Assembly: GCA_005281725.1 (NCBI GenBank)
Contig: SSBO01000008.1
Span: forward strand, 4,884,011 to 4,948,010
Origin: Wuchereria bancrofti
Taxonomy: Eukaryota; Nematoda; Chromadorea; Rhabditida; Onchocercidae
Direction: 5' to 3'
Length of the DNA: 64,000 nucleotides
Part shown: positions 12,243-23,940 of the stretch, piece after piece
How the letters are laid out: each line of letters opens with the position of its first letter
Position numbering within the stretch: the first letter of the stretch is position 1
The notes under the pieces: model-generated
Told to the model about the DNA's origin: nothing
The model's database searches: none
The model's input: the letters and a program-made list of their open reading frames with translations, nothing else
Made by a program: the position numbers and the translations under genes

Positions 12243-12640
12243 ACTTTGCGCACTTTTTTTACAACCGAAAACTACGAAATGATTGTGGGCGTTAGAAGCG
12301 AAGCATTAGCTCAATGCTTGAATGGATTGGGATTTGAAGTTAAGGAGGAAGAGATGGCAATTCTGACAGCGTTTTGTGCATTGCAAAACTGCATTGGAAT
12401 GGTTGATAATGAGAAAATTCAAAATGTAAATTCAAGATTGTATTTCTTGTTGAAGTTTGGCTTATATAAGGTAAATTCCGATTCACTCGTAGATCATTTA
12501 TTTTTTTACAGATTGGTGCCAAGTTGTGTAACTGCCTTCGAATTCATTTGACAGGTTTTTGCGAAGCAGTAAACGAAATTATTTGCAAATGCATAATGAG
12601 CGTAACGGCATTGATGTTAATGCAGACCAATACCAATTAA
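12243..12640 (+). CDS. Nuclear-receptor ligand-binding-domain fragment
   Basis: After an acceptor ending TTTGTAG an exon opens in phase 0 (12243 to 12425 or 12470). It contains GLGFEVKEEEMAILTAFCAL and later NEKIQN, which match the helix 7-8 pattern of receptor LBDs (an L-x-EEE-x-A-LL-x-A block followed some 15 residues later by E-K-I-Q). A second exon can begin at 12,512 and runs to a stop at 12,638-12,640 (other splices are possible). Helices 1-6 are missing upstream, where the inverted repeat and N lie. It could be the 3' end of the receptor begun at 4,193, since the phase agrees, or of a gene in the preceding tandem unit. Medium-low certainty. Confidence 0.5.
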
Positions 12641-12854
12641 CTAAATATCTAAGTGGTCCAAAGTTATTTGGATGAAATATTTTCCACTATTTTATTACTA
12701 TTTCTGGCAGTTATTTTACTAATCATATCTTAGATTAATTATACTGCGCAGCTTTTGATTGAAGTATTGAATTTGAATAAAGTTAATAATATGTGATCAG
12801 TACGGTAGCAAACGTTGGAGTATGTTTATGTATTGAAAAATATGTATCAGTTTG

Positions 12855-13035
12855 TCCATAGACAATAATTACAGCATAATATTAGGCTTATTTTAAGTAT
12901 TAAGTATCTATTTGCTTATTGTATTTTTTTGCTTATTGTTGTGATTGCGTGTATGTTTACGTATTTTATTTCGTATATATTTCCATAGACAATAATTACA
13001 GCATAATATTAGCCTTATTTTAAGTATTAAATATC
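12855..13035. repeat. Short direct repeat, period 127 bp
   Basis: A stretch of about 55 bases beginning TCCATAGACAATAATTACAG at 12,855 recurs at 12,982 with two or three differences. The 12,640-13,096 interval otherwise shows nothing. Confidence 0.75.
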
Positions 13036-14130
13036 AATTTTTAAGTGTATTTTAATTTTGATAGAGTTTCTTATTTAACATAATTTTAAAAAATTTAACA
13101 TAATTTTTTCTCCATTTATTTCATTCTACTTTTTTTTTGGTCTGTGATAAATGTTGTGATGATTTATTAGTTTTATTTATAATATTCGAATTATGTAATT
13201 CCTATTTGCTTATTCTAATATTTAACATACATCAGGACTGAAGGATTAGTAGAAGTAAACGAACAAACATATATTTCAAGACACAATTGAAAATCCATGC
13301 TATTGCTATTGAACTGAATTGACAAATGATTTAATTTTATCAACAGCTGTACCTGAAATTGTAACGTAGGCTGAAAAGGTCTTTTAAAGATAAATAAATT
13401 GATGTTAACTCTGAAATAATCGGTCGGTAGCTTTAGAAAGAAACGAATTCATTGGAAATGTCTAAAGTAATGGAAGTTCACAAAATTTTGCAAAAATGCC
13501 ATTGAAGGCTGAATTAAAACAGAAATGTTGCTATTGATGTTTGAAATTGGAATGATTTTTTCAGAAATTGTTATTTCTGTATAGCGAGCGAAATTATTTG
13601 TACTAAATACATTTGACCTGAATATTCTACAGGGTTAATGAGAAATTTATTTTTATGTGAAATAGATGAAAGCTGCTAAAATTCCATAAAATGTTATGTT
13701 CATTAATTTACTTGAATTCATATCATACTTTTACTGTGGTGTTTTACCTTCTCAAAGGTTTTATCTTCTTCCTACGCATCTTATAGTAAGATTATATGAT
13801 TATTACTATATTTCTCTCATACTAAATACATTTGACTGCCACTTACGAATTATTGCATAAGAGCGATTCCAAGGCACCGTATTCAACGAAATATTCTACA
13901 GTAATTCGAATTACTGCTGCCGAATGGGTTGCATATTTTGAATTTAATGAAGTAGAAAAGGAATATTACTGCTATATTATTCAATAAAACTTCAAAAATC
14001 ACATTAGTTGCTTTGTAAAAATTTTTTTAGAATATAACCAAAATTCATATGATTGTTGCTGATTCTCATGTTTAAAGTTTGTTAGATATTTGTTGATTGG
14101 ACTTGAAGTATAAAAAGTATTTCTTCGATA

Positions 14131-14730
14131 GAAATCGATCCCCATGACCTACCCTGAGGTGAAAACAATCCAATCGCAAGGCTCCACCTACAGGTACCAC
14201 AGGTGCTTCTCTCATCAACCTTATATAACCATGAGATGCATTGAGGGTTGCTGTTGGGTTGCAGTTCCTCTTTTGCTCATTTCTTCAATGTTTCCCTCAC
14301 CAATTTATTTCCTCTCCAATTGCTTCAGTTACTTAATAAAAAGCAACCGGATTTTATTGAAATTGTTTTACTATTCGCTAATTTGAAATTATTTCAACAA
14401 CACTTTCACTCACAACAGTACTTTCAGGAAGATACGGTAATTTAGAATGTCTTTCGATGAAGTCATCCAGTATTGTAATTGTGCTTTGGTCATTTCTTAT
14501 GATTTTCAGAACACAACAAATAACCTCGTTGTTCAACATATCTGTTATTTTAAATTTAATAAAATATGTCATCAAAATTTCACCCTTATGTTAATATGAA
14601 TACAACTGACAGAATATGCTTCCAATAGTGAAGAATTTCTTCATTTTTGTCATCAAGGCCACAAATTTGTCATTTCGGCAATTTTTCCTTTCCTACTTAA
14701 ATTAAAAAACTAGATGTTAGTCTAACTTCA
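14131..14730 (+). repeat. Inverted repeat of unit B, left arm (partner 22,500-23,215)
   Basis: The 14,131-14,575 part is about 99% identical to the reverse complement of 22,850-23,215 and neighbouring bases. Weaker matching continues to about 14,730 versus 22,500. The arms enclose roughly 7.8 kb holding both receptor pieces and the broken G. Confidence 0.8.
14378..14575 (-). CDS. Unrecognised C-terminal exon, copy in left arm
   Basis: The minus strand is open for 65 codons ending at a stop. It contains MLNNEVICCVLKIIRNDQST and ends SESVVEIISN. It is the same peptide as at 22,667-22,927 (+). No upstream exon is evident and I do not recognise the family. It may be only a conserved remnant. Confidence 0.3.
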   Translation of the reverse strand: MMTYFIKFKITDMLNNEVICCVLKIIRNDQSTITILDDFIERHSKLPYLPESTVVSESVVEIISN

Positions 14731-15840
14731 GAGAACATTTCATAGACTTTAACAGAAACGTAGTTAGCTTTCTGCAGATATAATTACTAATATTTAGTTA
14801 CGTCAAAAGTTTGTATCATGATGTCGCTTATCATAATGTTGATCTATCGAAATCATTGTGAAGCATAAACATTCCACATATTACAAAGTTTTAATTATTT
14901 AAAAAATGCGATTTATTTAACGTCATATTTTCTTATGTTATAAAATTAAAGCGTAAAATTGTTTACAACAAATTGATCACACTGCCTGCTACATATTTGT
15001 TCATTGCTTCTTTCGTTTCATTTCAGTTTAATTGAAATTGGTCAATTTAATTGTAATGACTTAATCTAGATACACGCATTTATGGCTAGGACGAGATCGT
15101 ATGTGTTTATTGCTACGTCTACATTGAAATGCAACGATCTATAGCTAAGACTGGATTACACGTATTCATAATTTATGGGTACGTCTTCATTGAAACTCTA
15201 TACGTAGAATTTATCCAATTTATAAAAAAGAACTGAACTCTTCCGAGCTGGTATAATTTCTGATCAGTTTTATTTTCACCACAATTACATTACCAACATA
15301 TATGTATATAGACAATTCATTGCGCATTATTGTTAAGTTCTGCTGTAATATTTCTTTCGTCAGCAGATATTTTTCCTCGACGAATCTGAGATTTTCAGGT
15401 TAGCAACAAAAGTGAATGGTGATAATAATCAATGTAAAGCCTCTTTGCTTAATAAAGCAAATTTTAAAACCGATGGTATAAACTGCAAAAAGGTGCGTGG
15501 AATGAAGCAAATTTCCGAAATGCTATATGCACACCAAAAAGAGAGATATGAAGGGGGCTTACGAAATATCCATATTGATCCCCTTTTGTTATTTATATTT
15601 TCGTTAGCTTGATGATTGTTCAGACATTGAAATTATAGGATCCTCCCATTCATCACATTATATTTTGTTGTTGACCAATGGTCTTCCGTATCAAAAAAAA
15701 TCTTTGTTAGGTCCACTCCCACAATTCACAACGCTTGGTTCAATTGTCTTTCCAAAAACGACATTTTTGAAAACTGTTTGTTGCTGCTCAGTGTGCGCAA
15801 TAAGTTCTCGTCAACAAAAGTACCCAAAAGCCGATCGAAT

Positions 15841-17386
15841 ATGTCAGAGCAATTTGACTGGGAGGATTTTCTTACATCCCAGCATTTGGATCATTCTGTT
15901 TTTTCGCACACATATGGAACATCAAATGCCGCCACCATCAATGATACGAGTAATAGCGGAATGGAAGAATTTCGATTGCCTATTTCATCTCCAACTTATT
16001 ATGATAACTTATCTTCTGATACAATCCAATCATCATACATTGATATTTCAAATAATCATTTGGAAAATTTTGATCGGATGAGGTCGACAATTACGCCGTT
16101 GCAACACAGTTCATCAACATTTATTCGAAATTCAACGGACGACTTCGCGCCACTTTCTACTGCCGACATCAGTTCAAATAGTACTGCTGCAAATCTCGAT
16201 GTCATCCTCAATATTCCTGCTGCAGTTTCAATGCCATCTGATATCACGAGTACTCCTCAGCATTCATCCACTGCAATGCCACTTATGGATCCACTAATTT
16301 TGCCTAATTCGCAACAAATTGTGTTAAGCAATGACACAATAGGGTACCAAGCAGCAATAGAGGACACTGAGGATAGAACTATTGTGAATAGAAATTTATC
16401 ACCATTGTTGACATCTTCGAGAACTTCGGTACAATATCGATGTTTGAAACGACCAAATGATAGTGGAAGTCAATCGTTGGAACATTGCAACGGATTGGAT
16501 GTAAAACGATCAACAAGGAATGAAATTTTTGAAGCGAATTTCAATGAGCAACACTTATCATCAAATCCAATGCAACAACAACCACAACCGTCAATTTCAT
16601 GTCCAGCAAATCAAATGTCAGAATTTTCATCATATGTCGATAACAATCTTGAAAATGAAATGTCTAACAATATGCACTCAGGTGAAACGTCAACCAACAA
16701 TGCTCCTTCATATGGTTCGAAATTTCATCTGTGTAATGTGATTCAGCTGTTCCCGATTACTGATTCTCTAGTGACAACATCAGTAAGTTATTTTTTGTGA
16801 TATGAAATAAGTCTAATTTGGTTTTGCAATATAAATTTAATTTGGTTTTGTGTTAACAGAAAATGACAGTCATTAGATTGGTACCGTAGGCATTTAATGA
16901 ACAAAAGAAATATAATCATTTCAGGAAACAAATCAAGAGGACGAAGGAAAAGTATTTCAAGAACTGAAATCATATTCAAATCCCATTTCCTCTGTTGCAA
17001 CAAACAATACTGAGCAACAAATAACATATACCATGCCAGCCGGATTTCACGAACAACAAGTATCACAACAATTAGTTTCGAATTTTGGCATTCCCATAAA
17101 CGAAAATCATTCAGTGAATAGACAGCATCAAGTTTTACCCGTTACATCTCAGCTTATTTCATCACTGCATATGAAGAAGGATGATCGTGAAAGCCGCAAA
17201 AATCCTTTGGTCTATTCAAATGAAGAAAACAGTAATTTATGCGCTGTATGTGGCGATAAAGCTTCAGGGAACCATTACGGTGTATTAAGTTGCGAAGGAT
17301 GCAAAGCGAAAATATTTGAATTACAAAAAATAAGAAAAAAACGACAAAACCATGAATATCAGTACAAAGGATTATCGGACAGTTAG
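15841..17386 (+). CDS. Nuclear hormone receptor, copy B: truncated after first zinc finger
   Basis: Exons 15841-16782 and 16925-17305 are identical in sequence to copy A, giving the same A/B region and finger 1 with Cys420, 423, 437 and 440. At the junction copy A has AAA|GTACTC; here the bases read AAAGCGAAA, so the GT donor is gone. Reading continues for 26 foreign codons rich in Lys/Arg to a stop at 17,386 (467 residues in all). The second finger is therefore lost unless a non-canonical GC donor is used. A half DBD should not bind DNA normally, so this could be a pseudogene or a dominant-negative-like form; which is unknown. Confidence 0.65.
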
Positions 17387-17694
17387 TCCTTCCTTATGCT
17401 TACTTGTTGTTATGAAAAGTTTAAAAGAAGCTGAACATTCGTTTTAAAAATAAGTCATGCAATCATTTGAATAAAATGTTTTCAAAAGATCTCTTAGGGC
17501 TTAAGTAGTTATTTTTAATAATAACCATCATTTTTAAATAACAATCATTATTTTTAAATAATAACCACTATTTTTTAAAAGTAATAAAGCTAACAAAGAC
17601 TAAACATCTTTACCAGTTCATCGAAAGGAAAACCAATTTAGACATATTAAATTGATTTTGAAAGCATTGTCTACTGTCGTAGAATTTACTGCAG

Positions 17695-18391
17695 AAGTAA
17701 GTGGAAAGTCGAAGGATCTATGCGTTGTTTGTGGTGATATTGCATCCGGTAATCACTATAAGGTGTTAACCTGTGAAGGATGTAAGGTATGATATTTCGA
17801 AGTGTCAAATGTAAAATGTGATAAAAATGGAAAATAGCCCGATAGGTGATCGTAAGATACTCGAAATTACTTCTAGTGTAATAAAAGTGTTAAAAAAGAA
17901 TTTATTAAAATGAATTTAAATTTGCTACATTATTTTTAATTTTTCGTAAAGTCCCATCTCAGTATAACATCATTCATAAGCTGTCGATATTCACCTTAAG
18001 TTTAATTGACTAATCAAAAATGAGCGCCTTTTATCAACAACAGATTTCAGGTATAACGGTTTGACATTATATTAAATTTCACAATGAGACGGAGAGCTGA
18101 ACTACTCCGAGCGTTTGTAAAATTAGCCAAAATAATAATTTTGAATCGTTTATCAGAAAAAAACCGATCGTTTAATATTAATTCAGGCATCAAAATTCTG
18201 ATCTTTCACACATTTTTTTATAACTGCAGAGTTTCTTTCGACGAAGTATACAGAAGAAAGCAAAATACCATTGTGTCAGGAGTGGCAATTGTCCAATAAC
18301 GGCGAAAGATAGAAATAAGTGTCAGAAATGTCGCTTGGATAAATGTTTACAGATGGGAATGGACGTAAATTCTGTGACTATGAAGCAATAA
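17695..18391 (+). CDS. Second nuclear-receptor DNA-binding domain, diverged
   Basis: Exon 17695-17786 encodes finger 1 ([24 protein letters not shown]) and ends at a GTATGA donor. Exon 18230-18391 continues [10 protein letters not shown], finger 2 with CVRSGNC spacing and [17 protein letters not shown], then a stop shortly after. A GTAAAT donor after GMD (18,364) could bypass that stop. The P-box reads CEGCKS rather than CEGCKG, as in many nematode supplementary receptors. The fingers resemble copy A but differ at many positions. No 5' exon with a start and no LBD are visible, so it is partial. An acceptor (CTGCAG) precedes the first exon in phase 1, which does not fit copy B exon 1 directly. 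Confidence 0.7.
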
Positions 18392-18574
18392 ATATAGGTA
18401 CACATTCTTACCGAAATTTTTTTCCTTTTTATCCTTTTAAACAATTAACATTTTCAAAATTCACTTTTTATTTTGGGAAAAAATTATGAAATTTTAAAAA
18501 TCACCATGAAATTTATCTAATTATTGTACTTTAATGAGAAATATAATCCCACACCAAAAATTTTAAGAGATGGT

Positions 18575-18935
18575 AAAGTACGATTTAAACTCAAAAGTCT
18601 GGAGTGATAAACAAATTCCAAGAAGCGATCGATTCAACAAACGGATCGTTGAAAATCGTAATCCCGCACATTGACCTACCAAAATTGATGCAATAATAAA
18701 GTACGAATTAAGTGTCGAAATCTGGATGAAATCAAAATGCTCGTTAAACTCCAAAACGCAATCAATTCAATAAACTGATCGCAGAAAATAACGTTTGAGT
18801 CTCGCAGATTCACCAATAAAAGAAGGTACAATGATAAAGTGCGAATTAAGTGTGGAAGTTTGGAGGAAATCACAATGCTGCTTGATAAAGGAATTCCAAG
18901 AGGCAATCACTTCAGCAGATGGATCACACAATTCC
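18575..18935. repeat. Three imperfect tandem units of 124-137 bp
   Basis: Units begin near 18,575, 18,699 and 18,836 with AAAGTRCGAATTAAGTG-like sequence, followed by a GGATGAAATCA-like part and an AATYCAATAAACTGATC-like part. They have diverged strongly and contain no convincing frame. Confidence 0.6.
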
Positions 18936-20164
18936 TGCAATTTGTGCCTCAAATTCAAGAAGTCAAAGCAGTTGAACAATTCATATTTTCTGAAGATATT
19001 TTTCTCGCTATTTACAATTTCTATTCATTTTTGCTTTGATTTCGATAAAGTTTTCGCTTCTTTTCGTATTATTAAAGTCTTTCACATTTTATCTGCGAAG
19101 AAGTTTACTCCATCGATCTATACTACTTTCCCTCTATATTTCTTCTGGGAGTTCAATTTTTTTTTCTAAATCAAAAGAAAATGAATCCATCATCCAAACG
19201 AATCGTTTGCAACTATGTCAACAAATATTTATCATTCGAAATGCCTTTATCATACGGCTTATATTGCCACCTCTGAATTTACAAATCATCAGATTTACCA
19301 ATTATCCCCATAAATATTTAAGACTTGTCATATCTGAGAGTTTGTTAAAACAAAATGTAAAATTATTCATAACTTTGATACGCTGAAATATATTAAGAAG
19401 GAATGTTGAGTGAATTTTTTCTACGAAACTGAAAAAACTGTATTCGTTACTAATAGTCCCACAAATTTTATCAACATGTATGCAAGCCATGCTGCATGCA
19501 TTTCCCTTTGCTTTCCGTTACGAACTGTTTAATGGGTGAAGCTAGCGACATGCTTCATTGTTATTGTTATTCATGTAAAAAGTTTCCAGTAGAAATTTTA
19601 ATAAATCTATCGATCAATCTGAACATGATGACATAGCATAACAATAAAGGAGATCCTTGGTAGGCATAGACAGACTAAAAATTGAAATTGATGCTTTAAT
19701 AGGTAAGTAATAATCAACTAGATTAAATGGTATCACAACAAACATATATGCCTCCAAATATTATTGAAAAAAATCAGCAACACACAATTAATCGATCAAG
19801 ATGATGCAGTGAAATAGGAAAAAGAAGGAAAGAAAATGTCTGTTGGTGGGAAAGTTTCAGTAGAAGTGTTAAACATATAATGACTCTAATTTCAGTACGG
19901 GGATGTATTCGACGTTTAATTCTTCGGGGATCGTCCCACTCGTCATTTTCAATTTTCAATCTGTTTGTCTTCTGAAACGAACTAACTGTTGCATCCTTTA
20001 TTTTCTTTGGCCTAAAAAAATCAATATTCATACATATTTATCGCTAAATGAATTTACGATCATCTCAACTGATGGTATTTGTTAAAAAAGGGATATTATG
20101 CAAGAAAATTCGTTTGACTTCGAAGAGGTAGAGAATTTTAATTGATTATCATACTTCGCTTTAC

Positions 20165-21902
20165 TTTTTTTCCAACTGCAAGGGAAGCGTTTAATCGTTG
20201 TTGCATACGCTGTAGATTGCAACTGCGCCTGATGTCTGATAGGTTTGGATTTACAAATTCATCAGGTATTTGCTGCCTCTGTGACAGATGTAATTCTTCC
20301 ATACAGTTGGCTGGAATGAAAAGATGTCCAAAATTTCGCATTTGGATGAGCAAATGAAAAAACTGATCACTTCATTCCGGAAATGTTAATTTTTTAGAAA
20401 TTTTAAACCTAAGCTAAAATTATTGACGACCATTGATTGCTATTCCTTCTTCTCTCTTCCTTCCCACCTTCCTTTTCTGCTCTTAATCCTTTATTTAATC
20501 AATTAATTCATTTTTTTTAGATTTTTAGACAATTTTTTTTCTTCAAGCAATCAGCTCAAACGAGTAAATTCAACGTTTCTTCGCTATCATTACTTCATAA
20601 ACATGTGCAAAATAGTTATTTCATAAAAAAATAAGATAAACTAACTTGGTTGCAACAATGTTTTTGGTAACTGCTGATCGATCTGAAATTGGAAATATTT
20701 TTATTATCAATTTAGCATTGCGACATTGTTCCTAGAAATGATCTCAAAATTGATGTAAAATCTTCCACCATTATTATTTTAATTTGAAAATTTGAATCGT
20801 CATTGATTCTGAAAATTATTACGAATTACACTTATTTGAAATTTAAGTAAAATTATGTATAAAATTACGCTAACAACAATAACGTTAACGCTTAACAGCG
20901 TCGTAATATCTGAGAGCTCAAATGAAATACAAAGAGAAACTTCCAGTAATTGAAGTATTTTCCAGCTCATTTTGTTCGATCAATTCATTAATATTAAATT
21001 ATTAAATTGAAAATTTTTCCTCACCATTTCTTCAGCTACATTTATCACTAATTTTGCATCAGCATTCCTGCAGACATCTTCCTCTACTCGGGACATTTTA
21101 GTGGGTAATTTACTGAAATTGGGATCCAGTACAGAATTAGTGTTTCTTGATGGCTTCACCCATTTGGAAATAGATTGAAAGCGAGATGGTGATAAAAGGA
21201 TGGGTTGTGGTGAAACGGAATTTCCTAGATTAACAACTTGTGATAAATTTGGCGTAATATTTTCTCGTTCTTCAGCTCTTTTTAGTAAAGTCCATTGCTT
21301 TCGGTATTTTAAGTAATTATGTGTCATAAAATCGACCGCATCTGGTAGTGATGGCGGTGGCATATTTAAAGAAGAAGCGATCGCTCTAGCTTCTTCCCAA
21401 GCATCTTGTGCTAATCTAGCATAATGTGTTGCTTTATCATGTAGAAGTCGAATTTTATGAATAAATGATAAATTCTGCTGAAATTCATCGGTTGCTTGCA
21501 AAGATTTTGTAGAAGGCAATGATAACGACTGAGTTTTAATTTTTGCACGTAAAATAAAAGATAACGGTGCAAGTTTTGTTTATATATTTATTAAGAAATT
21601 TCTATAACTGCTATTCCGTGCTCATAAATCACGGATGATAACGTAATTACAACATTATCGTTGTTGATTTATTGCAAATATTCGATGGATTATCATCATA
21701 TGATTCTTCAGCATTGCCGCTTATTCGCATTCGATTACTCGTATTCCGGTAGAAAGCGGGGAGATTTGTTCGCTGAGTACATTGTTTTCGCTTATCATGG
21801 CATCGCGGTATGGAATACTACTCCTTACGTTAATGACTGTATCGATTCAAAGAAAATTTCAAGGATGGACGTGGATAATGTTATTAAGGATGTGATTCCA
21901 TA
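20165..21902 (-). pseudogene. Gene G, copy B: chimeric and 5'-broken
   Basis: From about 21,539 down to 19,333 the sequence equals unit A 10,036-7,830 base for base, including the second exon (20,362-20,165) and the end of exon 1. Upstream of 21,540 it switches to the dead paralogue type (unit A 6,870-7,250), which has stops right after the MESHP codons and no repeat array. Only an internal open segment of 179 codons (20,980-21,519) remains. The junction lies within the codons just before the coiled region. Confidence 0.7.
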
Positions 21903-22499
21903 AATTATAGATAGTCGCAGGGGTTGTTGTAAAATGTATTTGAATGGTCTGAAAATTATGCTTAAAAATTACGTGGAATAAAGATTCAAAACTGTTCGTA
22001 AGATTAAAACGAATTACTGCACTAAATTAATTCTCAGATGAAGTGCTGAAAGCAAATGCAAGAATTACAATAAATCAGACAAAAAATTTTTATTCAAAAT
22101 TATAATAATAACAGATGTAAGTTGAGTTGCTTATGGTTATTAAATATACCTAATAGAGCAGGAATGAATATGGAACTGTAGAGACATTTTAGTGTTTTTT
22201 TTTTCTCGAAAATTTGCTTAATGTATCTCTCTTCATTGAGACAATATGAACGAGATGTGAATGCACTGAGTTCTGGAATGGTATTCTTAAGATTCATTTA
22301 ATGGTCAGATTATTAGCACTTCTCGACGTCTTAAGAATTTTGTCTTTGTGAATCAGTAAGCATTATAACGCTTTTCAAATTTCTTTAAGTAAGTCATAGT
22401 TTACCGTTAGCATAATATAAATTTCTGATCCTATTAAATTAGGTATTTGTAATTATATCAGCATAAAATTAACTACTTTCTTTTTAATGCTTATGAAGC

Positions 22500-23215
22500 G
22501 CTCCCTGAAGCCAGACTAACATATAGTTAGTCCTTACTTGATAGCAACTTCTTACTGTATGCATACGTATGCAAATTTTAACGTCACTTATATTCGCAGC
22601 TTTGAATGAACACAAAATTTGATTTAAGTGAAAAGAAAAAATTGCTAAAATAACAAATTTGTAGCCTTGATGATAAAAATCGAAAATTCTTCACTATTAA
22701 AGTACATTCAAGTACATTCTGTTGGTTGTTTAATGACATATTTCATTAAATTTAAAATAACAGATATGTTGAACAACGAGGTTATTTGTTGTGTTCTGAA
22801 AATCATAAGAAATGACCAAAGCACAATTACAATACTGGATGACTTCATCGAAAGACATTCTAAATTACCGTATCTTCCTGAAAGTACTGTTGTGAGTGAA
22901 AGTGTTGTTGAAATAATTTCAAATTAGCGAATAGTAAAACAATTTCAATAAAATCCGGTTGCTTTTTATTAAGTAACTGAAGCAATTGGAGAGGAAATAA
23001 ATTGGTGAGGGAAACATTGAAGAAATGAGCAAAAGAGGAACTGCAACCCAACAGGAACCCTCAATGCATCTCATGGTTATATAAGGTTGATGAGAGAAGC
23101 ACCTGTGGTACCTGTAGGTGGAGCCTTGCGATTGGATTGTTTTCACCTCAGGGTAGGTCATGGGGATCGATTTCTATCGAAGAAATACTTTTTATACTTC
23201 AAGTCCAATCAACAA
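22500..23215 (-). repeat. Inverted repeat of unit B, right arm
   Basis: Reverse complement of 14,131-14,730, nearly identical in its outer 450 bases. Its end near 23,215 also marks the end of recognisable duplicated sequence. Confidence 0.8.
22667..22927 (+). CDS. Unrecognised C-terminal exon, copy in right arm
   Basis: Open plus-strand frame ending SESVVEIISN and a stop, with the same peptide as 14,378-14,575 (-) and slightly longer upstream. No domain recognised. It may be a leftover 3' exon of a gene broken by the duplication. Confidence 0.3.
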   Translation: MMIKIENSSLLKYIQVHSVGCLMTYFIKFKITDMLNNEVICCVLKIIRNDQSTITILDDFIERHSKLPYLPESTVVSESVVEIISN

Positions 23216-23940
23216 ATGTCTAACAAACCTTAAAGAGAATCAGCAACAATCATACGAATTCTAGTTATGTTCTGAAAAAATTTGTTCAGAGCAATCAATA
23301 TGATTTCTACAGTTTTATTATATTGGAATCGCTCTTTTTGTTTATCTATAGTAGTTTATTCCCTTATCACTTTTCTTTATCAGTTAAGACAAATATTACC
23401 CATCATCATTAAATGTTACTGATTGAAGGTGAAACTCATCGTACTACATACATTCATCGACAATGTCATATCATCATTATCATCACCGCTATCATATTAC
23501 TATGTCATTTTATCATTAATATTGAATTAGTGCAGTTTAGCAGCTTTTATTTGCTATTTTATGAATTAAAGCAAATATTTTTCGGAGATGAAAAATTTAT
23601 AGCTTAGCTCAGAAATCAGTTGATTTCGCTAGTATCACTACCGTTTAACTTGAATGAAACAGAACAATTTTATTAAGGATGAAAGAATAGTAAAAACTGA
23701 AATGAAATAAATTTCGAAAATGCCTTAAAAAATAATGAAACTGTTGTTTAACATTATCAAACTTAATGAAATATATTTTTATATCTTTCTTCACTGTCAA
23801 CCAGATTTCGAATGTCAAACATTCATTCGCTAAATGAACACTAATCAGCGGATTTCATGTACAGAAATATATTTAGTAGGAATAAAATAAAACAAAATAT
23901 TTCGTCAAAATAATTTTGAATTACTCAGATAGTTAAATAT

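Larger units (their letters stand above)
13097..23215. repeat. Segmental duplication, unit B
   Basis: Second tandem unit. It follows the order of unit A but lacks the LINE and swaps two segments. Bases 17,306 to about 19,290 hold a second receptor zinc-finger pair and a three-unit repeat instead of receptor exon 3. After 21,540 the sequence switches to match unit A 6,870-7,435 instead of 10,037 onward. Bases 14,730-15,390 and 13,400-14,130 contain no gene I can support. Confidence 0.85.

Noticed and set aside
18795..19386. Overlapping plus-strand frames with Phe/Ile-rich translation
   Set aside because: Three competing frames, diverged repeat DNA beneath and no family resemblance.
14131..23215. 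Foldback DNA transposon carrying the receptor
   Set aside because: The arms are long and inverted, but I see no transposase and no clear target-site duplication, so I keep it as a structural observation only.
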